From positions 21,910,800 to 21,974,799 of the forward strand of contig NC_059300.1 of NCBI RefSeq assembly GCF_017591435.1: a stretch of DNA of 64,000 nucleotides, read 5' to 3'. Positions within the stretch are counted from its first letter, which is position 1. Each line of letters opens with the position of its first letter. Below the pieces are notes generated by a model. That model did no database searches, had not been told where the DNA came from, and was given only the letters and a program-made list of their open reading frames with translations. The position numbers and the translations under genes are program-made. This DNA comes from Portunus trituberculatus. Lineage: Eukaryota; Arthropoda; Malacostraca; Decapoda; Portunidae. Shown here in pieces: positions 53,113 through 63,909 of the stretch.

Positions 53113-54944
53113 AGGTAAGGTAATCAATGGCAACTGGGAACATAACAACAATGCAGAACAGGAACAACCAATACATTGTGTATCAAGTTTGTGGCACACA
53201 AGAATTAGTCAAGCCAATACAACTCAAAAACTTCCCTAACAAATACACTTAAGCAGCTATAAATTCAACTTGGTTATGATACAGGAAAAATGATGAAATA
53301 GGGAGCCTTGAAGGGTGAAATGCAACAGATGTAAATATATCTTTGCAAACAATATGTAAGACAACTGTCTACATTATCATGTGATTATCTTTACCTATGA
53401 AATCTAATCTCCTCTCCACCCACTTATTCCTCTGTTCTATTCCCAAATATTAACACTAAAATACTATAATAATCATCAGAAGGATGCCTCCATAGTTTCA
53501 AGTGAATAGCCAAGTGTATCCAGAAGAAAAGCTTCCTAGTCACACCTCTTCTCATCTCATGACACTGTGGCATCCATAGAAAATGAAGAGAATAAGAACA
53601 CAACCAATTTGTTCTTGAAATCAAGGCTAGAATCACATATTACACTGGCAACAGTAGTAGAAGATAATCACTAGTTGTTACCAATGACACAATTGGCAGT
53701 CCAAGCAAGTGGCCAGTTATTCATATTTTGAGGGATCCATGATGGCATAGCTTCTTTGGTTAAATGTTTGGTTACACAACTTAATAGGAAACAACACAGA
53801 AAACAAATTAATTCTTATCCCAGACTTTGAAAATAAGTTATGAACTGTTTGATTATTATTAATATGCCTACTGCTTTCTTGAGAAAACAGGATGTTGCTA
53901 GCCTTCATTTAAAGGTTAACTTAAATATTGTGTAGCACAGAACACTACATATTATGTAATTCATCATGATTAAGAAACTTTTGGAGCATCTTTTATTCAC
54001 TTTCTTTTGGAAGCTCTGTTAGTGCTTTGTGAACCCAACATACAGCAACAAGAATGAGCAAGGGGTGACAAGATAGTCAAGTGGTGTCTACTGTACTTCA
54101 ATGAAAAGGAAATTTGGTGAAGAGCCATTTTCTTAAGTTATTTACTCAATTTTTTACTAGTTTGAAAGTCATTAGTAAAAATCTACACTAAAGACAAAGC
54201 AGAAGACAGAAAAAAAAAACATCCTCACCACATACTTTTCCCACCACAAATTTAAGCATGGAGCCCTTTGGGCTGCCCCTTCCTTCAACCTCTCAACACT
54301 CATAATCAAAACCATGACTCATCACTGTAAGGACTGATTGACTTATGTAACCAACTTTCAAAAGAAGATTCCTTTCTTTTGTGTAATATGTACCACAAAG
54401 AAGAAAAACACAATGAACTACATCTCTGACTGCTCAGTCAAGGATGTGTGTGACACTTATGACAGTTGTGGGATGTCAATAACAGATGATACTGGGAGTG
54501 AATTAACTAATTAATATCTTGTAAATAAAAAGGTCCAGTGTCAAAACAATTGAATTCTAGTAATTACAGTTTTTTATCTTATACCTAATAATGACTAAAA
54601 TTATGCCATATATACCTTATTGGCATCATAAATACACTTCTATTGAAAATGCCTCATGTTTCAGAACCAGTTACTGACATTTGGAAGGTATATTTATCTT
54701 CTTGTTTTTCATGCAACTGTAAATAAAAATGAAAATTTGAAAAGATAAAATTTATTTTTCAAAATTTAAGTAATATATAGATAAGCACACAAATAACATT
54801 TATCTGACAAAAAAATTATCTCAAAAGTAACTAGTACTGCCTCATCTTATCAAGTATCTGGAGTGACCAAAGCCATCAAGGTCAAAGTTAGGCACCACAC
54901 CAACCAGTACTCATTCTTTCCCACCCAAATCCCCAAGACTATTG

Positions 54945-54945
<1 letters not shown>

Positions 54946-55007
<62 letters not shown>
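54946..55007. repeat. (GA)n microsatellite
   Basis: About 30 uninterrupted GA units in the first RAB14 intron. Confidence 0.97.
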
Positions 55008-55010
<3 letters not shown>

Positions 55011-55411
55011 GGAGGGGAAGGAATATAGTACAAAGCTGCAGACCTACCATTTAACAAGGAAAAAAGTGATACATGACATGGAGAGATGCAGTTAGAAACA
55101 TATGATACATACATGTTATGCCTCAAAATTATGTATATGGTAAAGTATGATATTATAATTCATAGAGTATAGTACGAAATTAATCATTACCCCCCCCCAC
55201 ACACACAAACTGATGACCAATGGAACAAAAAATTATACATACTCAACGTACACAAGAAAACGCTGAAAGAGGAAATAGGAAAACACACACACACGCGTAG
55301 TACGTACAACAACCCTGCACAGCACATCCCACAACCCACAACCCTTATTTGACACTTCGCACAAATGGGCGTATCCAAACCCCTGAAATGCTTCCTCTCC
55401 TCGCCCCTCAC

Positions 55412-55680
55412 CTGGTTCAATCAACACACCTGACACTCGGACATGGAACAAATCGTTGGACTCACTGATATGCAAGGCGTGGAAGGCGTGAATCGATACA
55501 AAAAAGCTCTAATTCATGACAGCTACTCTGCCCCTCAATATGGCGATGTGTAAACTGTGTAAACTTGGCCAGGCGAGAGTGGTCGATGTGCCTCTCTCCC
55601 TCCCTCGTGACTATCCACTGTTTACAGGAATTGTGACAACTTACAATGACGAAACCTGACATCCTATGGACAATTGAAAT
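55412..55680 (-). other. Candidate non-coding first exon of RAB14
   Basis: On the minus strand a strong donor, GATTGAACCAG|GTGAGG, sits at 55412/55411. Upstream of it (about 55420-55680) the sequence becomes less AT-rich with several CpGs. RAB14 coding exon 1 opens with an acceptor, so an upstream 5' UTR exon must exist; this is the best candidate I see. The transcription start is not determined. Confidence 0.45.
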
Positions 55681-56090
55681 GTTATGATTATAAGGCAGCT
55701 CAAACAGAGAAATGGTTGCTAACCAAAGATTCGAGTAATATTCTTTAAAATTGCTGCCTGCATAATTACTATTGTTTACATCAGTGAAGGCTTGAAAAGA
55801 CTTGACTATTAGGGAATAAATAGATATCTACTTGTGAGAACACGCAAAAATCGATGGAAATAAAGTATCCTGGTAGAACGCAGAATATAAAGTAATGGTA
55901 ATGTAAACTGACGCAGTTATTACAACTATTATCATTGATGAAAAAATTACCCATCTTGCACAAACCCATCCAAAACTCATATAAAGGACCACACTGATTT
56001 TTTTTAACTTATCATTATTATGATTACTTAAATCATCATTATCATCGCTTTGCAAATCAACGAACACAAATTCCTGGAAGTGTGAGGCTG
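55681..56090. promoter_or_regulatory. Probable shared promoter of RAB14 and the LRR gene
   Basis: About 400 bp between the candidate first exons of two divergently transcribed genes. It is free of recognisable transposons, in contrast to the rest of the window. No clear TATA box was identified. Inferred from position only. Confidence 0.35.
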
Positions 56091-56271
56091 TGTGGCCTGT
56101 GAGACAAATTGGGATCCGGTCATGGAGGGAGTTACTTTTGTCATGTTTGGGCTCAACAGCTGATCACACACAGGTCTCCGGGGCCATGTATCGGCGACAC
56201 TTGACCTGACCTGGCCCGTCCTGGGTTGATTGGAACTTGTGCAAGTGAGAAAGTAATTTATTTAGTGTGCG
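56091..56271 (+). other. Candidate non-coding first exon of the LRR-like gene
   Basis: GC-richer sequence ending with a good donor, TTTAGTGTGCGG|GTAAGA at 56271/56272. It contains short upstream open frames that stop quickly. The next likely acceptor is ATTCATTACAG (57651) or GAATTTCAG (57659). Exon status is inferred. Confidence 0.4.
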
Positions 56272-56440
56272 GGTAAGAGAAAAAAAACTGTGTTAGCTGA
56301 GAGGTGTGTCTCAGATCTGACGGGAATTTGGTTCACTCCTTTCCTGGCTTTTCATTTATTATTATTATTTTATTTTTTGCAAGCCACACAGAAACCATTA
56401 AACCTCTGTTTTTTTTTCATTTGTGAGGCATATAGAAGGA

Positions 56441-56675
56441 TTTTTTGGTTGCTATAATGAGAAATAAGATAAATTACCGCTCAGGCGGCGGAGCGGCAAC
56501 TGCCAATAACAGCTCTCTCTCTCTCTCTCTCATTGACACAGGGTATTTTGAAAGTAGATTCATTTTTTGGTTGCTATAATGATAAATAAGATAAATTACC
56601 GCTCAGGCGGCGGAGCGGCAACTGCCAATAACAGCTCTCTCTCTCTCATTGACACGGTATTTTGAAAGTAGATTC
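56441..56675. repeat. 122-bp tandem duplication near the promoter
   Basis: Two direct units at 56441 and 56563 share TTTTTTGGTTGCTATAATGA, AAGATAAATTACCGCTCAGG, CGGCGGAGCGGCAACTGCCA and ATTGACAC, and differ mainly in the length of a (TC)n run. It lies in the putative first intron of the LRR-like gene. Confidence 0.92.
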
Positions 56676-57677
56676 TTACCTGGTTGGCTATCCCTTATTG
56701 CCATAGTCAGGCAGTCAGAAAAGTAACATATGAAAAATAAAATGGATAACCCAATTCCACGAGTACTGTAATCTACAAATGAAGAAATTACTGGACTAGG
56801 TGAATTGAAAGGGGAAAAAAAAAATAGACCACATTTTTTGAAGATCATTAAATGAATTGTTTCTTTCCTATTTTTTCCTTAAGCCACAAATTTCTATCCA
56901 ACCTGCTACTGTAAGTGTTGCTGTTCGGTCATTTTGAGATGGACAGTATCTTAAATTTGAAAATTTGTGTATTCATCAACACTGTCCATGTTTCCATCAT
57001 TTAATAATAAAATTTGGCTGGAATTGGATGGTCTCTATGGAAACCTGGGAAACAAGTGAAAAAAATGTGAGGAAATTAAGGTAAATATCTTAACAATGGT
57101 TCCTTATGTCTTACTACCACCCCTCTGCAGGATTAGTAAGCTTAGGGATCTGGTGGGAAAGTTGGGTTTTAAGGTGATGTGGGTGACAAAATCTGCCAAA
57201 TCTGGGAAACTTAAAAGTCTAAGGAGAACACACTACTTTGGAGAAATTCCTAAAAATTAGTCAACAAACAATATTTCTCTCCGCTGGACACTCCATATGG
57301 ACATTAACCTAATCTAATCCAATTGGGAGGAGGATTCCTTCAAAAGGACACTTACCGAACCTAAGCTAACCTATCTGTATATGCAAGAACAATGTTAGTC
57401 ATTGTACTTGTACTATGCTACTTATTATTATTATTCACTTATCACTGCACTGTGTAACCATTAAGTATTTACATTTCCTTATGACACACCACCTTTGATT
57501 TTCCATATTATTCTGCATTTGATATTGCTTTATTTTTTGTTGATTTTAGATTAAGGAAGACGAATTGTGTCTACGTAATTATAAGCGTGTAAATTCAGAC
57601 AGCACTGGTTTCTTATATTCAAAATATTGGTAATGAACCTATTCATTACAGAATTTCAGATTGAAGAAATATCCATC

Positions 57678-57824
57678 ATGATTCCAATGAAGAGTCTTCA
57701 GGAATGGGCAGCAGATTGCATTGCCAAAAGTCTCCTGAATAGCCTGTGTGTGACTCGGCTGGCCATCAGCGCCTTTCGCTGCTCAGTGGATTCCAGCCAG
57801 AGGGAGGTCATTACACAATGCCTT
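57678..57824 (+). CDS. LRR-like gene coding exon 1
   Basis: The first in-frame ATG after the likely acceptors is at 57678 (TCCATCATGA); a second Met is three codons on. It encodes 49 aa from MIPMKSLQEWAADC to REVITQCL, and the donor CTT|GTAAGC is canonical. If an upstream coding exon exists the start would move; no evidence was seen for one. Confidence 0.75.
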
Positions 57825-60800
57825 GTAAGCTTCCAGTCTGTCTTTCATTTAATTATTATTCTGGAATTTCATTATTTGATGTTGACATCTTACTATTTTG
57901 TATTTACACTTCCATATGTTACATTCAAAGTTGATGACTTCACTTTACACAGTAGTGAGGTGTCACATGAATGTGTGCATTATCTTGTTAACTTATACAC
58001 TCCCTTCTAAATTGAAAATAATGACAAATCCAAATCTAGGCACTTTTGGTTGTGTTTTTCTTTAAAACTACATATGAGAAATACTCACATGTATATGGCA
58101 GTAATTACTATGGCTTTTAAATAAATTATGTAATAACTTGGATGTTAGACTTACAGGAAGACAAGCATTTAAGTTATTCTTACTATTTTATTTTACATAT
58201 TACTCCAGAGCATAAACATAAGGGTATATTTCAGTAGTATTAAAAAAATATTAGAAATGGCAGAGGAGAGTAGCAGTGGCATGTCTTCGTTTGCATGGTG
58301 ATGGGTGGTCATCACTACAGCAATAACAAACACTTTGCATGAGTCTGGTCCATTATCTTGGTGTTCAAACTCCAAGAGCATGGGCATGGCCTTCGGAATA
58401 ATGATGATTCACTTTGAAGAGTATTCCTGAGGATAAGAGAAATGAGTTTTTTTGTTTTTTTTTCATGTTATGGCTTATAGTGCCTGTAGGCATACTTGAA
58501 GAGTATATGTGAGAAGCGCTGTTTAGCTTTCCCCCCATTAGTGGCACAGGCAATTTTATTTATAGTGGTACCCATATTAGGGCCCATATCACCACCCAAG
58601 TACATCTTTGGTGTAACCACCTAGAACCTGAGTATCATGGTGACATGTAGATAACTTTAAACCACTCGACAAATGACATAACTTCAAAGCGGTATGAGGT
58701 GGGATTTGAACCTACGCTTGGACATCTGCCTGATCCCACACTCACCACCTTATCCACTATGCCACTGCCTCCCTTATGTCACATGAACATGTGCACATAA
58801 ATGGTGAGGTACATAAATGATTGAGAGTACTGGTTATCTCTTACATTAGAGACATGAACAGAATAAGGGTGAAAGGAAGAAAGCCTTGTGCAGTGAGGCC
58901 ACAGGAGAAGGGGAGGCATGCAATAGCATGAAAATAGTGATAGAAGAGTTCAAGAGATGTAACATACCATCAGTGAGAAAAGAGGCTAAAGACAGTCAGT
59001 CTGAGTTAATAAGAAAAAAAGCTTTTGATTCCACCCTATCTAAAAGAAACTTTGCAAGTGGGACCCCGCGCCCATCCCCATACATGTGAAGAGTACTTCA
59101 TACATGCATGTATAAGGCCCTTGTATAAAGTTAACAGTTGGAGTGATAAGAAAACTAGTGAAGCCTCAGAACACCTAACTTCATAGAGACTGCTTTAGCA
59201 AGAGATGAGATGTGAAATTTCCAGTTTAGATTATAACTAAAGAACAGGCTGAGGATATTCACTGTAGAAGAGGGAGACAGTTGAGTGTCATTGAAGAAGA
59301 GGGGATAGTTGTCTGTAAGGTTGTGTCAAACTGATAGATGGAGGAATTGAGTGTTTGAGGCATTGAACACTACTAAGTTTTGTCTGTCCCAATCAGGAAT
59401 CTTAAAGAGATCAGAACTCAGGCATTATGTGGCATCCCTGTGTGATCTGTCAACTTCCTGAAGTGTTGGTTGTCTTTAAAAAGATGTAGAAAAGTGTAAG
59501 GTGGTATCATCAGCATAGGAATGGACAGGACAAGAAGTTTGGTTTAAAAGGTCATTAATGAATAATAGGAAGAGTGGGTGACAGGACAGAATGCTGAGGA
59601 ACGCCATTATTAATAGATTTTGGAGAACAGTAACAATAGAATGGTCAGAGAGAAAACTTAAGATAAAATTGCAGAGAGAAAGATAGAAACTGTAAGAGGG
59701 CAGTTTTGAAATCAAAGCTTTAAGCCAGACTCTACCAAAAGTTTTTGATATGTCTAAGGTAACAACAAAAGTTTCACCAAAATCTCTTAAAGCAGATGAC
59801 CAATACTCAGTAAGAAAAGCCAGAAAATCACCAATAGAGTAGCCTTGATAGAAGCCATACTGGCGATCAGATAGAAGATTGTGAAGTAACACGCTTAAGA
59901 ATCTTTTTAGGCAAGCAACAGATTAAAGGTATAGAGCAGTACTTTAAGGGATTAGAATGTGTATTTGACTGTCTCAGTAAGCTTGTATGGGTGGCTTATA
60001 TGGTCACTAACTAGTAGAGATCGACTGATATATTTTTTTCCAGGGCCGATACCGATACCGATTATTTGTAGTCAAAGGCTGATAACCGATATTTGGAGCT
60101 GATATTCATTTGCAGTAAAAGGGAAAATTTTGGTGTCAAAATTTTGAATAATACAAACTCCACTTAACTTTGTTTAAATGCCTTTAAGCATATGTATATT
60201 TAGCAACTTTTCAGATTTGCAGCATGTTGAATTTTTTTTTTTCTTAGACAATAGATATCTTTATTTTAAAATTCTAACAAAAAGTGCAGGGAGATCCCAG
60301 GCTCAGCAGCATGTCGTATAAAGTTACTTGAAAACTTAAACAAATAGATAACATGATCTTAAAGATGAATAACCCAATCAACAAATAAATGAGTCACCGG
60401 TAAGTACCAAATTTTACTTATTGACCATTATATACCTGAGAATGTGTGTTTACATGCAGTTCTAAAGGCATTTAGTGCTGACTGTAAGCACTGTGCAGGC
60501 ACAGCTTTCACTGCTGATTGGCTGTTACCGTGGCTCTGCTTGTAACCAATCAGATGGTGCTGTGGGTGGAACAATGCTGGAGACAGAGTAGTGACAGCAG
60601 ACAGAGAGGTACGGCTGCATCAGACCCAAAATAACCCAGTTTAAAATTTATCTCTTATCGGCCGTCGAATGAAGAAAAAATAAGGCGGATACCGATGTGC
60701 GTGAAAATGCTTAATATCGGCACCAATAATCGGCCAATCCCTACTAACTAGTGATTTTGTGTCTAATATAAAGTGGTAATACTTATTTAGGTTTAAAGCC

Positions 60801-63159
60801 AATATAAGAATGAGAATAGTTAAATATACAGTACTGTTATTGGGACTGTATTACATAATTTAGAGCTGTGATATTGTTGGTGGGAGTGTACAGGTTTAGA
60901 TACTAACTTAAGATGCATCATATTTTTTTTTTTTTTTTTTTTTACATATTTATGTAAGCTCGCTATGCCAGTTTCATAAAACAACAACTGCTCATAAGCT
61001 GTCAATCATCAGTGGATCTACTTAAAGACTAAGTTAGTAATTGGTGCTACATTTAAAAATTTCTTTCATTACTACATATCAAAAATCACAGGAAAATATT
61101 TGCTGCTTATGTGCATCTGTTGTGGTAACTTTTGTATCCAAGATCATCATACTAATTCTAAACTTTCTTGATGAATTATATGGCAATCAATTTGGAAATC
61201 TTGGGAGTCAAGGAAGTCTGTAAATCAGTGATGTAACCATACTATTATTTTTTACATTCAAGAATGAATAAGACAAATTTCTGCATTAAGCACAGTCAGC
61301 TCTATGGTAATTTTTCTTTTATTTTCTCTTCACCTCAACTTTTTTATATGCATACCAAATTTTTACAGAACTAAAAACCATGTTATTATTATTTCATGTT
61401 GTTACTTCACAAACATAAAATCTGATGTTATTATCACATAAATATAAGCACCTATATTTTCAAGTTCAGTATTTTTTTTTTATAACTGTTGCAGACAAAC
61501 CTGAAGGTACATCTGTCCAGCTTAGAATGTACTGCTGCCTCCACCAACATCAGCAATCCTGTTTCTAGACTCTTAAAAAGAAGAATTGCATCAGTTGCAG
61601 AATATATATCATGCCAATCCCAGGTGAACTTCCTCAAAGCTTCTATTTTGAAACTACTGCTGCTAGAGGAATTTGTACTCAGTACAGGAGTCGTATGGGA
61701 AGGAAGGAATGCAGCCTCGGGGGAAGACAGTGATGGTGACTTCAACATTGGGTATTCTTCATCAGACACTGCCTATCTGGATGCTTTCATCAGAGTTCTG
61801 GAGACACTAGGCCCCTTTCCTGTGGAGAAGGCAGTGATCTGCTTTGATTTCCAAGATACTGACAACATGAAAGCAGTCCTGCAAGCATTGTTCAAGAGTT
61901 GTACCAAAATCAAGAGCATCCATCTGGCAGGGAAGAGTGTTCACCTTACTGCCCTTAGCAAATTAAAATCCATCTCAAAGCAACTAGAGGAGCTTGTGCT
62001 AATTGACTCCTTTGGGTCACTGACAAAAGATGTTTTCTGTGTGTCCTTGCTAGGACGGCCTTGGATAGAGTACATTTCCAGTCATGATGGGAGGTATAAC
62101 TGCTTAGAACCTCAATTTCCTGTCTTGAAACACTTGTGGTACCAGCGACAAAATTCTCATCAGGGCTGGAATGATAGCTTCATTAAGACTGCAATTCTCA
62201 CTTACTATCCCAATCTTCGCACACTCAATTGGCATGTGAATGACTTGAACCACAACTATGCCCTCACCAAAATTCCAGGGTTGAGTGGCAAGCAATACAA
62301 CCTGGAGAACCTACTCCTGACATCTGTTGATCTATCTGACTCCAACAGGAATACAGCATCCAACAGGCTTATCTGCAGTGTGGATGTTGGATATCTCTCT
62401 CAACTATTTCCAGGCCTACTAGATGTGTCTTTGATATTTTCTCGAGGCAGAGACTGTCAGTGTTCACGCTCAGAATTAAGGGGTCCCTGTGAAGCAAGGG
62501 CTGCACAAATCATAGAGACACTTACTAATGTGCTCTCTGAGTGTAAGAAGGTAGAGTCCCTTACAGCAGGAGGGGACATTCTACACTTAGACTCTATTCT
62601 CCATCCTATTCTTAGTGTTTATGGGTACAGGCTGAAATCCCTGGGCTTGCGGCTACTTTCTACTGCCACTACCAAGCGGGAGGACATTGTATCTATTGTC
62701 TCCCTATGTGCAAATCTTGAAAATATTACAATCACAGGAAATGGCATCCTGGAGGGAAAACCAGTGAGGACTCCTCCTGAGTGTAAATGGCCCAAAGTGA
62801 GGACATTACATTTTGTGCTTAGTGTAACTCATCCAGAAAATATAGAATTAATGCAAATGTTTATATCTGCATCATATTTTGTGGAAAGTTTAAGTGTGAG
62901 TACATTTTCATTAAAGAGTTTATGTTCAATACTTTGTAGACAGACAACTATTCCTGTGATAACTCTTATTTTACCAATGCTCGATGATATATCTGACATT
63001 GATTTAGATGACCAACTATGTGTGATATTGAAGCACTGCCCAAGGGTGCGCCACATGTATGTGCCGCGTAGACTCAAACAGTGGAGAGACCTGCAGGAAA
63101 AGCTTTGGAATCGAGGAGTAACTGTAAAATTTACCGACCTCCTGGTAGGTGAATGCTGA
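57678..63159 (+). CDS. Uncharacterised leucine-rich-repeat-like protein (whole coding span, two coding exons)
   Basis: I do not recognise a named family. Joining 57678-57824 to 61495-63159 gives about 603 aa in frame (phase 0). Residues 5-20 (KSLQEWAADCIAKSL) resemble a BC-box/SOCS-box start, though the usual Cys is Ala, so the match is weak. Irregular leucine-rich segments follow, for example LEELVLIDSFGSL, PNLRTLNWHVNDLNH, NLENLLLTSVDLSD, RLKSLGLRLLSTAT, NLENITITGNGIL, KVRTLHFVLS and VESLSVSTFSLKSL. A short Cys-bearing loop (RDCQCSRSELRGPCEAR) lies near residues 368-385. There is no signal peptide or membrane segment, so it is probably intracellular. LRR proteins with an N-terminal adaptor box often act as substrate receptors for cullin ubiquitin ligases; that role here is only a hypothesis. 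Confidence 0.8.
58445..58780 (-). mobile_element. tRNA-derived SINE with poly(A)-like tail
   Basis: Read on the minus strand: an A-box-like GTGGCATAGTGGATAAGG (58765-58748) and a B-box GGTTCAAATCC (58712-58702), then an unrelated body and an A-rich tail (plus-strand T run at 58447-58463). The A-B spacing is longer than in a normal tRNA, so it is a tRNA-derived SINE rather than a tRNA gene. A fragment recurs at 20535-20568. Confidence 0.7.
58850..59990 (-). mobile_element. Jockey-like LINE fragment, reverse transcriptase with YADD
   Basis: Minus strand. 59892-59476 is open: LLSDRQYGFYQGYSIGDFLA, VVTLDISKTFGRVWLKALIS, LFINDLLNQ, CPVHSYADDTTLHFS. Frameshifted sequence then continues to 58855 with C-terminal blocks (FNASKT, LNILS, RVESKAFFLINS). 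One conserved Asp of region A is kept, but the QG box is broken. 5'-truncated and dead. Same family as the 27767-28033 fragment. Confidence 0.82.
60015..60743. mobile_element. hAT-type non-autonomous element with 8-bp target duplication
   Basis: The element starts TAGAGATCGACTGATATA and ends …CGGCCAATCCCTA, imperfect terminal inverted repeats. CTAACTAG is repeated exactly on both sides (60007-60014 and 60744-60751), the 8-bp duplication typical of hAT transposons. Internal words CCGATACCGATA and GGCGGATACCGATG are sub-terminal inverted motifs. No transposase in 729 bp. Confidence 0.88.
61495..63159 (+). CDS. LRR-like gene coding exon 2 (main body)
   Basis: A polypyrimidine tract and TAACTGTTGCAG give a clear acceptor at 61494. 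The exon is 1665 nt, open in phase 0 through TGA at 63157-63159, and encodes about 554 aa with irregular leucine-rich segments. Codon use is even and there are no low-complexity runs, unlike all repeat-derived frames in the window, which supports a real gene. Confidence 0.85.
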   Translation, partial: TNLKVHLSSLECTAASTNISNPVSRLLKRRIASVAEYISCQSQVNFLKASILKLLLLEEFVLSTGVVWEGRNAASGEDSDGDFNIGYSSSDTAYLDAFIRVLETLGPFPVEKAVICFDFQDTDNMKAVLQALFKSCTKIKSIHLAGKSVHLTALSKLKSISKQLEELVLIDSFGSLTKDVFCVSLLGRPWIEYISSHDGRYNCLEPQFPVLKHLWYQRQNSHQGWNDSFIKTAILTYYPNLRTLNWHVNDLNHNYALTKIPGLSGKQYNLENLLLTSVDLSDSNRNTASNRLICSVDVGYLSQLFPGLLDVSLIFSRGRDCQCSRSELRGPCEARAAQIIETLTNVLSECKKVESLTAGGDILHLDSILHPILSVYGYRLKSLGLRLLSTATTKREDIVSIVSLCANLENITITGNGILEGKPVRTPPECKWPKVRTLHFVLSVTHPENIELMQMFISASYFVESLSVSTFSLKSLCSILCRQTTIPVITLILPMLDDISDIDLDDQLCVILKHCPRVRHMYVPRRLKQWRDLQEKLWNRGVTVKFTDLLVGEC

Positions 63160-63276
63160 AGATCCGACAATGTATTAGAATTATGCTATGTTGTGAAAGA
63201 CAATAATGCTTTTAATAACAAATTTAGTCGCATTTTCTAGATTGATCTCCACTATGTGCAAATACAGATATTCCCT

Positions 63277-63460
63277 AAGGGCCTGTTCACACTAGACAGT
63301 TTTAGTCATATGAGTACTGTGAGGAAATTGCCAATCATTGGAGGTATTCTCACACAGTTGCTCTATTTTCTCAGTTGTGCAACTAAAGTCACCTCGTGTG
63401 AACAACTGCCACAGCCAGTTACACGACTAAACTCATCTACTGTAAATGGGGCCTTAACTT
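63277..63460. mobile_element. Short MITE, PIF/Harbinger-like ends
   Basis: TAAGGGCCTGTTCACACTAG and the inverted right end (TTAAGGCCCCATTTACAGTA on the complement) form imperfect terminal repeats. The GGGCCTGTTCACAC type is seen in PIF/Harbinger and ISL2EU-related MITEs. It is about 180 bp with no coding capacity. Confidence 0.5.
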
Positions 63461-63600
63461 AAGGAAAGATCAATTATAAAACTAACAAAATCCTTTAAGG
63501 ATGGTAAATAGTTAACTGAGAATTAAATTACTTTAGTATATATTGTACCATTTGACAATGTGACCCAAGGTAAAAAAAGAAAAAAGGAAAGATTCATTAG

Positions 63601-63606
63601 AATAAA
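63601..63606 (+). promoter_or_regulatory. Candidate polyadenylation signal of the LRR-like gene
   Basis: A canonical AATAAA about 440 nt after the stop codon; the MITE at 63277-63460 would then lie in the 3' UTR. Use is inferred. Confidence 0.35.
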
Positions 63607-63909
63607 TTTGCAAAATTATATCGATACTGAAATATTTACTTTGATGATTCTTGCTCTGTACCTACTCAGTGGTTAATGACTGGTGCTGTGGGAAGTGGGA
63701 AGGGACTTCATACTAGGACCCACACTGTGGCCAATAATATTTGGTATAATGTACTGAACAAATTAATGTAGGTGCTCTGGAGTCTCGTTATTTTTCTCCA
63801 TAATCATTGATACTAATATTTATTTGAAATATCACTAGTCATTTATTGTTAGTGTTACAGCATCTTCATGTGCTTACAAATTGTTAGAGTGAGTAGATAT
63901 GTATATGTA

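Noticed and set aside
55187..55475. Minus-strand open frames of 77-80 codons
   Set aside because: They overlap the candidate splice donor and intron start and have low-complexity Cys/Val content; no homology recognised.
58690..58780. Possible functional tRNA gene
   Set aside because: The A and B boxes are too far apart, no proper acceptor stem pairs, and the sequence continues into a SINE body with a second copy elsewhere.
61489..61494. Coding start just before the long LRR exon
   Set aside because: The frame extends upstream only through a TTG and the splice acceptor itself; the exon clearly begins after GCAG at 61494.
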